Assembly: GCA_018697195.1 (NCBI GenBank)
Contig: JAGMWU010000112.1
Span: 43,421 to 107,420, forward strand
DNA: 64,000 bases
Direction: 5' to 3'
Source: Certhia americana
Lineage: Eukaryota > Chordata > Aves > Passeriformes > Certhiidae
The notes beneath the pieces were generated by a model. It searched no databases and was not told the DNA's origin. It saw nothing but the letters and a program-made list of their open reading frames with translations. Position 1 is the stretch's first letter. Every line of letters starts with the position of its first letter. Position numbers and translations under genes: made by a program. Of this stretch, positions 32,591 to 45,179 are shown piece by piece.

Positions 32591-33789
32591 ATTGGAATTA
32601 ATGTTTGGGATTTTTGTTTTTCTGGAGTAGTAAATTAGGATGTTGGCAGAGGTTTTTGGTTCTGTTCCAAACAGGGCAGCCATTTGGCACAGCTCATGAA
32701 CACGGCATCAGAGTCCATGTGGGTTTAGGAGAGATCCTTGTGCTCCGCTTCTTTCCCTCTCCCACTCCCCACTGCCAGCAGCTGCCCCTGGGCAATGAGG
32801 GGGTTCCCGGCTGAGCGAGGGCAGCGCACACGTGCAGCAGCTCAAGGATCCACTCCCTGTGCCCTTGCCGGGATAGGGCTGCCCTGAGCCTTGGCATGGA
32901 CAGAGGGTCCCCCTTGTGTGATCACTATGACCCTCCTGCCACAGCCTCGCTCAGTTCAACTCAGATTCCTTCCGTGAGGAACACTCTCCACGCAGATGCT
33001 GCTTCTGATTCCTTGGATTCACAGCACTGTTTTTCCTGCATTTTCCCCTGTGTAAGGGGCTGGGGTGTGCAGGGGAGAGTGTGTTGACCTTTCCCTAGCC
33101 AACATTAGTGGTTTCTGAGCTCTCGTGTCTCCCTTTTGCCCAGCGCTGTCCCTCTGTGCCCTGCTGGCCGACGTTTCCCCTCAGCAGGGCCGAGCCTTTT
33201 CCCGCCCTTTTTGCCCTCAGCGCTGGCCCCGCCCCCCGCTCTGACCACGCCCCCTGTGCTCGGAAGGGCTCCCCGCCCTCCCCTCCTTAAACCCCGGCCC
33301 TGGCTCTGCCCTCATTAGTGCCGCACTAATCAACGCCCTGCCGGCACACAGCAGGGCTTGGCAGGAGCTCTCTGACACAGCCTGCCTGCCTGGGGCACGG
33401 CACACATGCACACTGCTGCACCCCCATTCAGGGCAGGGAGCCCGGGCACCGTCACCCGCCGGGAAAGATGCTCCGTCCCAGCCCACACCTACACCAAAGG
33501 GAGAGGAGGAAAGCATGGTGCCACAGGCACAGCACCCCTCAGCAGTTCCCCTGCTGTCTGTTCCCCACCCTGCCCCTTCCAGCTCCATGCCATGTTTACA
33601 GGAGCTTGGAAAGAGGAAAAAGAGAGAAACAAGCTCCACAGCGAATTCCTAGAAGAGGAATCCATCGATGGCCAGGAGGCTCCTGTGACTCCTGCCTGAA
33701 AATCGACCCTCTGGGGGACATGGCACAGGCTGGCTTTGCCTCTGGGGTGTTGGCCCCCCTTTTCAGCTGGACACACCTTTTCAGGGTGT
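32591..33789. other. No gene; GC-rich CpG patch at 33.12-33.33 kb
   Basis: The patch contains CCGCCCC and CCACGCCCC boxes (Sp/KLF-like) and a CTCCTTAAACCCC TATA-like element at ~33285. It resembles a small promoter, but no transcript structure is evident downstream. The rest is unique-looking. Confidence 0.35.
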
Positions 33790-33794
33790 CCAGC

Positions 33795-34516
33795 TGTCAT
33801 GGTTTGAATGACAGGTGTGTGCTAAGGAAAGCAGGGGCCTCCCTTGGAATGGAGAATTTAACCCCCCTCTCTCCGAATTATTATAACTTTTGAAATTAAG
33901 GGGCTCTCAGGCAAAGATATGGGAATAGGAATAACAGTTCTGTATTATGGGAACTAAAAGAAACAATAAAACAAAAACATGCAGTAAGACAAACAAATAA
34001 ACAAACAAAACCCACTGACAGAGTCAGGATACAACCTGACATCCTGTGGGTCAGGGTGTTGGTGGCCGATTAAATGGTGGCTGCAGTCCCAGTGGCAGAT
34101 GTGGCTCTGTTGAAATGATGCTCCTGTAGAAAGAGTGGAGTTCTTTCACTGAAGGTCCAGAAGTGATAGATGAGCCTGGTCTTCCTCTGAGAATCCAGTG
34201 GAAAAGGCTGGCTTGGTGTTCCAACTCCCAAATTTTTATCCAGGTAGGAATACCTGGCTCCTCCCCCTGGATGGAGTATTTCCCAGTGGGATGATGTAAT
34301 TCTATCAGTGACACTCAATGGCCCATTAGCAGAAGATCTCTCCCTGGAGGGACGCTGGATGGTAGAAGAGATAAGAAAACTGCCTCAGCAGGTTTCTTGA
34401 CAGTCGGCCTATTGACAGACAATTACACTCCCCCCACAAACCCTCACACCCCAGTTTCATCAGATGGTGATAGAATACAGAGTTTTGGTTACATTTTTGC
34501 ACTGCAACCCATGACA
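33795..34516 (-). mobile_element. Solo LTR with CCAGC target duplication
   Basis: 722 bp with perfect 8-bp inverted termini, TGTCATGG and CCATGACA. The 5-bp target duplication CCAGC is at 33790-33794 and 34517-34521. The termini and 5-bp duplication fit the same ERVL-like class as 2818-3434. Minus orientation is favoured by a GGATAAAAAT TATA-like box on the minus strand near 34245, but it is less certain. No internal genes. Confidence 0.9.
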
Positions 34517-34521
34517 CCAGC

Positions 34522-36582
34522 TCTGTTCCCATGGGGAGGGTCCTTGGCAGCACCCTTGACATAACCAACCTCTCTCTGGAGGGCTGGGAGCACTAGTGAG
34601 GGAGGGGGCTGTTCCTGATGACCAGAAACTTGGCTTCTGCCATGTGCCAGCAGCTTTCTGCCTGGTGAGCTAGGGGAACACCCTCTCTGAGATCAACCCC
34701 ACACCCACTCCTTCCTACAGCTCCTCCCAGACAGCATCCGCTGTCCCCCGCTGCTGTCCCTTGGCCAGGGGCCTGATAGCTCATGCCAGACCCTTCTTCT
34801 TGCCCAGGGAGCCTCCTCCCAGGTAAAGGGGGGGCCCCCTAGAGCCCATGACTCTCCAGCTCAACCCCTCTAGAGCTAGGCAGAGACAATCCCTGGCCCC
34901 CCAAATAAGAGGGGAAAGGAGCACGCACTGACACCCCAAATCACAGTGGGAAAAAGTGACAGGCCACCCAAATCATAGGGGGATGGGGAAAATGCCCTGC
35001 AAGTCTCTTTACCAAAGCCACAGCTGCTGTTCGTGACCTAAAAAATTAGAACCTGACAGCGACCCCAACCAAGATCAAAACTCAAAGAAACATGAAATGC
35101 ATTGTGACATTGTTTATTTGGGATAATTTCGGTCATCTCTGACAACTCCCACAATGGGCACAGTGCAGAACTGGGCACAGCACTGGAATGGCCTGGGGGA
35201 TCCCAGCATTTCTTGGATGGCCATAAAAAGCTGGCCAGGCTTTAGCCAGTGCCTTCATGAACTTGGGATAAAACTCCCAGATGGCCTTTCCCAGCAGCTC
35301 CAGGGGTGCGTGGGGTAATGTTGCAGAAAATGAGCACGCAGGAGGGGGCCAAACTCACTCAGGGGTTCCAAAGCACTTCCAGGGTGCCCTTTACCTCTTC
35401 ATGCAGGACTTTGCTCCTTCTCCAGGACCTTCTTCCTTCTCTTGGGCTCATCCTGCAGCGCAAGCAGCAGCTCTGGGGGGATTCCGCCCCTCAGCCCTGC
35501 TCAGGTGAGTCCCCAGGTGTGGAGCTGCCTCTGGCCTGGGAAGCCCAACAGGAGTGTGTGAAGCTGCTGGAGTGAGTCCACAGGAGGCCACGGAGCTGCT
35601 CCAAGGGCTGGAGCTCCTGCGGAGCCAGGCTGCGAGAGCTGGGGGTGTTCAGCTGGAGAAGAGAAGGATCCACCGAGAGCTCAGAGCCCCTTGCAGTGCC
35701 TACAGTGGCTCCAGCAGAGCTGCAGAGGGACTGGAAATACCTGGGACTGGCAGCACCTGAAACCAGGAGTAGCCAGAGCTGAGAGCAGCTGGATCTTGGA
35801 GCAGCCAGGTCCTGCCACATCTGGTGATGCCTGAGCAGGGGTGTGGCAATGCCAGTGACATCCTGTAGTGACATCTGCCCCGTGCCACTGGGCATGCACT
35901 TGGTCCCAAACCTCACCCTGATGCTGATGTTGATCTCACTCATAGACATACCATTATGTCATAGACATTATGGACATACCATCCCAGATTTGACCTTGTC
36001 CCAGACCCAGGCTCGTGCAGCCCCACAGTCCATCTCAAGGCCAGGCCTAAGGCAAATGTCACATTTAGCCTTAAGGCCAGTTCCAGCTCTAGTCAAAAAG
36101 CCATCCCTAACTCCAAGCCCAGATCCAGTTGCAAGCCCTTCCCAAATGCTCAGCCCTGAACCAAATACCACATTTTCCAGTCCCAATTGCAAATTTTTGC
36201 AACAGCTCCAAGTCTAAGGGCAGTGTCAAATTGAGCCCCATGTCCAGCTTGGGGCCCAGCATCAACCCACACTCCAATGCTGACTGTACTGGAGTATCAG
36301 TATAAAGGCAGAAAGACTGTAGCTCAAACTGTCAAAGGCAGCCTCGATTCCTGCCCTAAGGCCGTCGCCATTCTGGCACCTAAGGCCAAGGTTCAGCCCC
36401 AGTGGCAGTCCCTAGCCTAAGCCCGGCTCTAAGCTCAAGGCAACCTTTAGCCCTGAGGCCAGGATGAGCCCCAACCACAGCCGAAGGCAGCTCAAAGACC
36501 AGGGGCAACGCCAACCCCTCTCTTAGGCTGCCCTGACACTGGCCCCACCTCCTGCTCTGCAAGCCACGCCCAGTGGCCAGCC
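34522..36582. other. No gene seen
   Basis: About 2 kb of unique-looking DNA. 35.95-36.5 kb is enriched in AAGGCCA/CAGTCCCA-like short words, suggesting a worn tandem repeat. No exon, LTR termini or CR1 landmark recognised. Confidence 0.35.
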
Positions 36583-36684
36583 GTCACAGAGCACTCTACC
36601 TCTCGACCAATCAGATTGCTCGGTTTCATCCTGTCTCAGCCTGTCACAAAGCCCTCCACCTCTCGACCAATCAGATTGCTCTGT
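36583..36684. repeat. Tandem duplication carrying CCAAT boxes
   Basis: A ~63-bp unit occurs twice: a CTCTACCTCTCGACCAATCA core near 36591 and CTCCACCTCTCGACCAATCA near 36654, each with GATTGCTC after it and a CAGCCGTCACA/CAGCCTGTCACA lead-in. Each copy has one CCAAT box. This may be a remnant of a promoter or LTR enhancer. Confidence 0.6.
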
Positions 36685-36698
36685 ATGTGATACCTACT

Positions 36699-36756
36699 TG
36701 TGGCCAGGGGATCTTCGCCAAGCTGTCTGCAGAGGAATGAACATCAGCCCAGGGTA
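36699..36756 (+). repeat. Direct repeat, left copy (flanks the gap)
   Basis: The core CCAAGCTGTCTGCAGAGG and CATCAGCCCAGG recur in the same order at 37942-38000. The two copies bracket the minisatellite, N gap and (AAAG)n tract. Confidence 0.75.
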
Positions 36757-36829
36757 GGGATGGTCAGTGGCCGGTCAGTTTCGTTGAATGGAAGTGGCTC
36801 TGGACACTTGCCTTGGAGTGCCTGCAGGG

Positions 36830-36967
36830 AGAGAACTCAGGGGCTGCCACTGCTGTGGTGTCAGAGACAGTGGAATGTTTGGGGTACCACTGCTGTAGTG
36901 TTACAGACATGGGAAAGTTGGAGCTGCAACTGCTGTGGTGTAACAGACAGGAGAATGATGGAACCAC
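36830..36967. repeat. Inverted copy of the left minisatellite
   Basis: Three to four units of a CTGCTGTGGTGTNACAGACA..GGAGCTGCA repeat. Reverse-complemented, this is the CTGTGACACCACAG..GCAGCTCCA unit of 1246-3956. It runs into the N gap, so its true length is unknown. Confidence 0.75.
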
Positions 36968-37367
36968 NNNNNNNNNNNNNNNNNNNNNNNNNNNNNNNNN
37001 NNNNNNNNNNNNNNNNNNNNNNNNNNNNNNNNNNNNNNNNNNNNNNNNNNNNNNNNNNNNNNNNNNNNNNNNNNNNNNNNNNNNNNNNNNNNNNNNNNNN
37101 NNNNNNNNNNNNNNNNNNNNNNNNNNNNNNNNNNNNNNNNNNNNNNNNNNNNNNNNNNNNNNNNNNNNNNNNNNNNNNNNNNNNNNNNNNNNNNNNNNNN
37201 NNNNNNNNNNNNNNNNNNNNNNNNNNNNNNNNNNNNNNNNNNNNNNNNNNNNNNNNNNNNNNNNNNNNNNNNNNNNNNNNNNNNNNNNNNNNNNNNNNNN
37301 NNNNNNNNNNNNNNNNNNNNNNNNNNNNNNNNNNNNNNNNNNNNNNNNNNNNNNNNNNNNNNNNNNN
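36968..37367. other. Assembly gap (400 N)
   Basis: 400 Ns between two tandem repeats; the gap size may be nominal. Confidence 0.98.
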
Positions 37368-37709
<342 letters not shown>

Positions 37710-38486
37710 GCCAAGTTAGCTGCATATCCTGTTCTTACAAGAACTATGCCTGAGGAAAGACCTTTCCTTGTAGCCTCAGTTGTGGTGTGTGTGCAGGTGA
37801 AACTGCTGAAGGAAGGGAACAGGGCTGCTGGGGGTAGATTTCTATTTTTCTTGGTGTTTTTAAAATTTTTTTTTTAATAAACTGCTCCTCTCTGGGAAGA
37901 ACTCTGTAAGTGTCTGTGACACTTGCCTGTGGCACAGTAGATGTGGCCAAGTGGACCTTCCCCAAGCTGTCTGCAGAGGTATCCACATCAGCCCAGGTCA
38001 GGGAGAATGGTTAGCTTTTTGCTAAGTCAGGTTTGTCCTGACTCAAGGACTTCTTTTTCCCTTGTGTCCTGCTGTGCCTGTGGCAGGTTCCCAAAGGAAA
38101 CAGGGAAGGAACACAACTGGGCCAGGTGACTGAACTGGCCAAAGCAATATTCCACACCACAGAATGTCACTGCCAGCTCTAAACTGCAGGTAGTTACCCA
38201 GAAGGGCCAATCTGGCTTGGGGAAGGGGCATCTGGCACTGGTCAGAGGGTGCTGAGCAATTTCATTTGGCATCACTTTTTATTGGTTTTGTTGTTAATAG
38301 TATTTTTTTCACATTTTTACTCTATTTTACTGTATTTTCAACTCTTAAACTGTTCTTATCTCAACAGAAGTTTTACTTTGATTCTCCTCCGCATTCTGCC
38401 AGGGTGGGAGATGGGGGAAGAGAGGGGGGTGAGTGGCTGCATCATCTTTTAATCTCTAGCTGGGCTTAAAACCACAACAGCTGCAC
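37710..38486. other. No gene; includes right copy of the gap-flanking direct repeat
   Basis: 37942-38000 repeats 36699-36756. A T-rich stretch with AATAAA sits at ~37877. The rest is unique-looking. Confidence 0.45.
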
Positions 38487-39130
38487 CTGAGACTCCTCCA
38501 GACATCTCCTGGTGCCTTTTCACAGCTTCTCAAGGGAGCAGAGATCCCTGGGAGCAGCACCAATTCCTCCACGGAAGCTGCCAAGATGATTTCTTCCCTT
38601 TTGCAGCAAACTGTATCCTCCTGGATTCACCTGAGACTCCTCCCCAGGATTTTCCTGGAGTCTTTTGACCTCTGATTTTGGGATTCCTCACCACAGGCCC
38701 ACAATCTTCCAAGGAAGTTTTTCTACTTTTTCTACTTTTTTTACATTTTTGCTTTGGAATCCACTCAAGACTCCTCCCAAGTATATCCTAGAGTCTCCTC
38801 AAGGAAGCTGAGTTCCCAGGAAGCAGCCCCAGATGTCTCCAGGGAAGTTTCCCAAGATGTTTTTGCTGGTTTGGAAGCAACTCTCTATTCTGAGATCTAC
38901 TGGAGACTCCTCCTGGCATCTCCCAGAGTCTTTTCCACTCTGGCTTAGGCATGTGATATCCCAGATAGACTCCTAAGACTGTTCCAAGTCAGGTACCCAA
39001 GATGATTTTTCTCTCTTGAAGGAAAAAAGCATCCCCTGGGATGTAGCTGGAGCCTTCTCCAACATTGCCTGGAGACTTTATCTCTGATTTTGAGGCCTGA
39101 AATCCCATGAAGCAGTCCAGTGTTGGGACG
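38487..39130. repeat. ~140-bp degenerate tandem satellite
   Basis: The motif GA(G)ACTCCTCC followed by a CCTGGAGTCTTTT-like block recurs with GACTCC-type anchors at 38491, 38635, 38769, 38905 and ~39052, spacings of 144, 134, 136 and 147. About five diverged copies; later parts of each unit (GGAAGCTG.CCAAGATGATTT) recur as well. Confidence 0.75.
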
Positions 39131-39217
39131 TTTCCATGGAGGAAGAAGACCTGTTTCCTGCTCCTATAGGAGCCAGTTCTCCAAACCCCTCTTCCCAAAC
39201 CTCATTCATGAACATCA

Positions 39218-39600
39218 TGGAATCAAAGAACCAATAATTTTGGAAAAATCTTTGGAGACCAACAAGTCCAACCAAGGCCACATGCACATGGGTCTCTTAA
39301 ATCCCTCCAGAGATGATGAGTTCACCACTGCCTTGGGCAGCCTGTGTCAGGGGTGGACAACCTCTTACATGAAGAAATTTTCCCTAAAATCCCACCTAAA
39401 CCTTTCCTGGTGAAATTTGTCTTTTGTTATCTGGTAGAAGAGACTGACTCCCACCTGGCTTCACATTCCTTTCATGTAGAGGCAAAGAGCAGTAAGGTCC
39501 CCCCCAAGCCTCCTTTTCTTCAGGCTCAGCCACCGCAGCTGCTCCTTATGAGACTGGAAAAGGGTCTGAAGAGGAGGATACTCCAAAATTAGTTACTTCC
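39218..39600 (-). mobile_element. CR1 LINE 3' fragment
   Basis: Plus strand shows GAATCAAAGAACC..GACCAACAAGTCCAACC, then the CTTGGGCAGCCTGT and TCCCTAAAATCCCACCTAAA blocks, all typical of inverted CR1 3' ends. The minus strand is therefore the sense strand. 5'-truncated. Confidence 0.85.
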
Positions 39601-40445
39601 CCTTTTAATTTTAACCACTACCTTTTCACCAATAAGGAGAGACAAATGAAACTATATACACATGAAAAAAAAAAAGTTTACTAATAAACAAAACAGCAAC
39701 AGGAAAAAAGTAACAGTAAATAATCACTAGATAACAAAGGTGATAAATGTCACAAAGAGAAACAATAATGGTGGAGAAACCCCTCCCCCCAAGATGGTCC
39801 CATCCACAGACAACTGTGTATGGAGAGAAAGAAAAGAGAAAAAAAACCCAACACAGCTACCAAACCTCTGCAATTACAAAGACTCCCTCTTCCCCCAGGC
39901 AAGAACCAACAGGGAGCAAGGACAAAACGAAAAGAAAACCTGGAGTCCAAAAACATCCAAATGCTCCTCTTAACTCTCTGGTGGCAGTAGCTCCATCAAC
40001 AAAGGCACTCCAGCAGCTGGAACTTGTGAAGGGACTTTGTCTTCTTCTGGGCCAAAGTAGCAAGCAGACAGTTCGGGTGACTGTGTGGAGTGTGGCTTTT
40101 TCATTTTTCTTGGTGTGATGCTGACAGTTATTTGTGGAATTTGCCTGGATGAAATTCTAGGATTGGGAAATGCAGCTTGTTGGAAATATGGCTGAAGCAA
40201 CCCCCTTGGGGAAAACCAAAAGATGCCAAGGGGAGCTGCTGCCTTGCACTGATTCACCTCTCCCATCGAGTAAGAAAGAAGAAGGGCAAGAAAGCATCTT
40301 CCTGTGCAACCCCACCTTAAAAGGGCTGGCACCCCCTACCCTTCTGGTTCCAAATCTGGCTGCTAGCTCTTAAAGAGACAGTAAAAATTTTGGGCATATC
40401 ACAGATAGATGTGGAATAAAATAACATTTTGGACTACCCAGGACA
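39601..40445 (-). mobile_element. LTR (ERVL-like), left border approximate
   Basis: Ends ACCCAGGACA on the plus strand, giving a minus-strand LTR start TGTCCTGGGT like the termini of the 2818-3434 LTR. Purine-rich and A-rich towards 39.66-39.85 kb. The other terminus was not found; it abuts the CR1 fragment and may be truncated. Confidence 0.55.
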
Positions 40446-40534
40446 TTGACCTTTGGTGGTGGTCAAATCACATGAGATGGCTTGTGATTTGGCCAAGGCT
40501 CTGGTATTAACATGAGGCTGTGAGAAATGGGATA

Positions 40535-40724
40535 CTATGTTACCCTTGGTTGTGCTCTTGGGCTTTGCCCTCCCTCTGCCGCAGCCAGTCAGAGCACTGA
40601 AAACTTCTCCCCATGAAGGCAACAGTTCCTCCCTCTGCACACAGAGGTTGGCAGGACAGGTATGTGGTGTGAGGCGGTGAGGAAGCATCAGCTAACCTCC
40701 CTCCACTTCCCTGGCAGAGGTGCA
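40535..40724. repeat. Inverted repeat A, left arm
   Basis: 190 bp whose reverse complement recurs at 43951-44140 with, by eye, about 95% identity and no length change (paired coordinates all sum to 84675). Both arms give the same frame fragment in opposite orientation, but it has no known domain. Confidence 0.9.
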
Positions 40725-43700
40725 GACTCCCTGTGTCAGGGGCGGGCCAAGTCTCAAGTTCTGCCTCTCTGTTAGTTCAAGATGGTTTGGTCTCTGTCCT
40801 GGGTTCGAGATTGAATATCTGTCCTCCAGGTAACCCTATGTATTGTTAAGTTAGTCATACCCCTAAGTCTTTGCAAGGAAGCCCCTGACCCACATGGTCG
40901 CTTAAGGCAGCGCTCAGGCCTTGCAGGCCTAGATGCTGCCTTCTGGCAGAAGTGATACATTAAAATCTACTTTTGGATACTGCATTGGACCCATCTCCTC
41001 CTTAAGTCAGGCTCACCTGCCACACCGGGTTTGATGTAGCAGGGAAAATCCCTCCTCGGACTGATCCATTGATCTGTGGGGGGTTGGGCTGCTTTTCCCT
41101 CCAAAACGAGCATCACTGCAGTTGGAGGAAGAACTTTGAAGAATATACCTGGTATTAGAAGTTCCACAATCTGAATACTTTCATCTGAATGACAAGTTGA
41201 GAGCAAATCCAACAGTTACTGCTATTTGTTACATCACAGCTTGCCTTATTTTTAGGTGTGACTTTTTCTTCCAAGGGTCAGGTGGTACTTGTTCTATTTG
41301 TGTTGTGTTAGAGTGGTCTTTAGGGAAAAGGACATTGCTCTCTCTCTCTTCTTGCCCACTCATCCCTTGGACGCTTGTAGCCACACTTGCCATTATGACT
41401 CTTAGTGGCAAGGTCTTCCTGTGCTGGTTGACTAATCTAGGCACAAATAACTATGTTGCAATACTGGAAACATTGCTCTGAAAACACATAAAAATAAGTC
41501 ATTTAGCGCCCCTCATTTAAAACTCTCTGGTTCCACTGCAGCTTTACATGTAGTGGATTTGCTGTTTGCTCTCCTGTCCTTCTGCATCCAGAGCTGGCTT
41601 GATTAATTTTTATTTTAACAGTTAGGGTGAGATTAGAGTGAAATTGGAGTTGACTCATCTGCAGTAAATTGGATCGAGAAGGGAAAATGGCTTATGGTGA
41701 AAGGTGATGTGATAATCCTTTCATGTTAAAGTCATGGATTTCTGGCATGGATGTGTGGGTAGAAGGGTGAATGAGAGCTGTGTTTGAGGGACTGGGGTAG
41801 AGATGTAATTTTTAAGAGGGGAAGAACTTCTCCATTACTGATGGGAAGTGTTTTGAATTTTAGTTGATGTCTTCTGCTATCTGTTCCCACTCCTCTGTTC
41901 CTACATGTGCTTGCCCAGGGCTGTCATATTTGTCTGTTTGAACAGACATAAGCCTGTTTATTAACTAAGGCTGTTAATTTTCTTGAAATCAAAATTCTTC
42001 ATGATGCAAATACCTTGTTTTAACAGGCAAGCTGGCTCTCTTCTCCAATGACAAGAGTAACAGACCTCCCAGCTCATCTGACAAGTCTCTGTTCAGGTCA
42101 GGTGTCCTTGCATGGACAGTTGCTGCCTTCTAGACATCCAGGAGGGCTCAAAAGGTTGCTTTTTCTCTGTGTTTATCTGTCAGCATGTTGGAGAATTCAA
42201 CAGTCAGAGCTGGTCTCTAATGGGTGAACCATGTGTTCAAGTTATCTTGTGTGTGCTGGGAATTGTGAGGAAACTAATCTGTCTGGTCCAGTGTCTTACA
42301 ACATTAGCAGCAGTTGTCTCCTAAAGAAAGCACCAAGGCAGACATTACTCAAGGAATGAGTTTTTTCTAACTTTTCTTCCTCATCCCATCTCAGGTGAAG
42401 TTGTTTCTGAAGGAAGTGGCTCTTGAACAACAATCAAATCATCAGTACAGAGGTACTGGGGCAGTTTCCTCTATTAGGTTTTTTTGAGGTTTCAGATTTA
42501 GTAAATAACTGGAAGAACTTGCCTGAGAACACATAAACCTCACACTTTCATTATGTGAAGGGTAAATTTCTTGTGAAATAACTTCTGTCTGAAGTGTTTG
42601 AGCTTGGTGATTTAACCAGCCAAGGCTGAAGTCCACCAAGGTGGCTCTTGTAACTTAATGGTCCTATGTTGTCCTGGATCCTTCATGGGCTGTGGGTTTT
42701 CCCGAAGATGCTCATGATGCTTTTCTTGTTGGAAGCTGTTTCTCACCTGACCTCAGTCCAGACCCAGCAGCCCAGGGCCCAAAGGCTGTTGTATGAACTG
42801 TGTTGGCAGGGTTGACTCATTCTGGCATGTTTGGTAGCAACTGTTAATCATCTGCTTTACTTCTTCTGTGTAAGCCATCACCTCTGCAAACTTCTGGAAC
42901 AAAAAAAAATGGAAATGGGATGACCTCAGGTCTTTCCAATTCTCCTTTTTCCCCTTTTGGGGGAAAGCTTGTTCCCTCCACTACATTTTCCTGTACTTGT
43001 TCCAGTGTTCAGTGACTCAAGAACAGTTTCATTTCATTGTTTCTCTTGGGAGCCTGTCAGACTGCTCACCATGAGATGTTTTCCTAAGCCTTCACTGGAT
43101 CTGTTCCACTCCTTGATTCCAGCCTTAAACTGGAAGAGTGGTCAGCAAAAAGCTGCAGGAGGTTACTGCTCATCAGATGAAGTACTTGTGCACTGGTTAA
43201 CCCTTTCTGGGTTACTTTGGTTCAAGTTTTGAATAAAAGGCTTGAAAGGAGAATGCCTTTAGGGCTGACAAGTGTAAGCACTGTGGTCCTAGAACTTAGA
43301 GGATAGGGGGAGGTTTTAACCTATAGAATATAAGCATTCCTTCAGTGATGACCTTTTCAGCTGAAATGTTGAACTACATGGTCAACTAGATGTGGCAATT
43401 GCTGGGTTTATTTTAGGTTTTCCTTGTGCCTAGAACTGGGTCAAGAAGCTTGATTTTCCTTAAAAAGCTGAAGATTTTCCCATGGATTGCTTTCTCTGTT
43501 ATCTTGTCTGTGCTACTAATGCTGCATAACCAGTTGCTTGGCTCTAATGTTGAAGTGATTATTCAAATATCATCTGCAAAATACATCAGCCATGACAGGA
43601 TAAAGCCATTTTCCATGAAAGATGAGTGGGATCAGAGCCTGGATACTCTCAAATGTATCCTATGCAAGAAGGGAGAGTTTTAAATTCTAAAGTGTGGCCA

Positions 43701-43950
43701 TGCAGGGGACAAAACTAGAAATAAATCCAATGTCCACCACTGAGAATTCTGGAAATACTCAGGACAGGATGGAAAGCTGGTAGTGGTTAAGCGGTCTGTG
43801 GTAGGGTAATACATCATGGGATGGGAAGCTCTGGTGTTTTTCTTGGATTGCTTGGGAAGCTGTTTTGTGGACTGTCTGAAATGAGCAGTGGGCTCTTCAA
43901 ACTAGGGTAGAGAACAAGGATTGAGCAGGCACAGGGAAAGGTGTTTCCCT
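40725..43950. other. No gene; loop between the arms of repeat A
   Basis: AT-richer, unique-looking DNA. Positions 42017-42063 form the left arm of a second, shorter inverted repeat with 45107-45150. Short frames here lack domains. Confidence 0.4.
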
Positions 43951-44140
43951 TGCACCTCTGCCAGGGAAGTGGAGGGGCATTAGTTGATGTTTCCTCACCG
44001 CCTCACACCACATACCTGTCCTGCCAACTTCTGTGTGCAGACGGAGGAACTGTTGCCTTCATGGGGAGAAGTTTTCAGTGCTCTGACTGGCTGCGGCAGA
44101 GGGAGGGCAAAGCCCAAGAGCACAACCAAGGGTAACATAG
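43951..44140. repeat. Inverted repeat A, right arm
   Basis: Partner of 40535-40724. Confidence 0.9.
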
Positions 44141-45179
44141 AAAACCAGCCTCCACACCCTGACTAACACCATCCCTGCACAGCTCCCGTCTGTCCTCCAA
44201 GAATGTTTAATAATGCAGCACACACAGCCAAGATCACCCTTCTGCTGTGGTATGAGACCAGTCATCTGGCAGCATAGTACCTACTGCAGTCTTCAAGGCA
44301 ACAACTTCTCCTTGCTCTTTGGAAGCTCAGTGTATTCATAAAGAAGCTGTCATCCTTCTTGCTGTAAATGCAGCAGATGTGAAAAGCTTTATCTGTGCCA
44401 AAAAACTAAACCAGGTGGCTGCTGCTCCAAGGAGCAGTTCTGCCTTGGGTATGGTATTTCCTGCTGAAGATATACTACCTGTCAGTTCCTCATGTTACAA
44501 AACCTCTCCTGCTTATTCCTATCCCTGTGTGCCAGGGTGATTGTGCCTGCTAATTTTCAATTTTCAAGCACGAATGGGATGGGACAGCTGGCGTGGTATT
44601 TCCATTACCATTATCAGTCTCATTTTTAGAAGGTCAATAGTTTCAGCCATAGCAAAGCAGCCAACCAAAATTTCCTGGTTACAGAGCATCTTAAAAGTTT
44701 TTCAGCCAATTGTGTTTGCCAAAGCTTTACAGGCAAATGCTTTAGCCAAGTGCAAAAAGCTCATGTACACTTTCTCCTAACAATGCTGTCTTCTAATGGT
44801 CTCAAACAATGGATAATTATTCATTATTAAGCATATATATTTCTGCTATCTTGCTTAACATTTTTCTAGGCTTCACTTGATACTTTGCACTTAGCTCTAC
44901 TGTTTTTTCTGACCTGGATGACAATTGACTTCCTTACATTTCAGAGATCTGCTTTCCCACAGCTTTTTGACAGTTTTATGGCTTTCCCATTTCCCACAAT
45001 TCCCCCTCTCAGTTCAACCAAAAAGAAACCTTTTCAACTTAGTTGCTTATTAACTACCTTGTGTTACACAGCTTTACACTTGTTTTAGGTGTTACTATTT
45101 TACATATGTTACTCTTGTTATTGGAAAAGAGAGCCAGCTTGCCTGTTAAAAATCCATTCTGTTCAACAAAAGTAAGTCA
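44141..45179. other. No gene; ERV env 3' flank
   Basis: AT-rich. 45107-45150 is the reverse complement of 42017-42063 (~95% over 45 bp) and lies just 3' of the decayed env on the minus strand, so it may be ERV-derived. No LTR termini recognised. Confidence 0.4.

Noticed and set aside
40535..45150. One large palindrome covering both inverted-repeat pairs
   Set aside because: Arm order is A, B, A', B' and the coordinate sums differ (84675 against about 87170), so they are two events.
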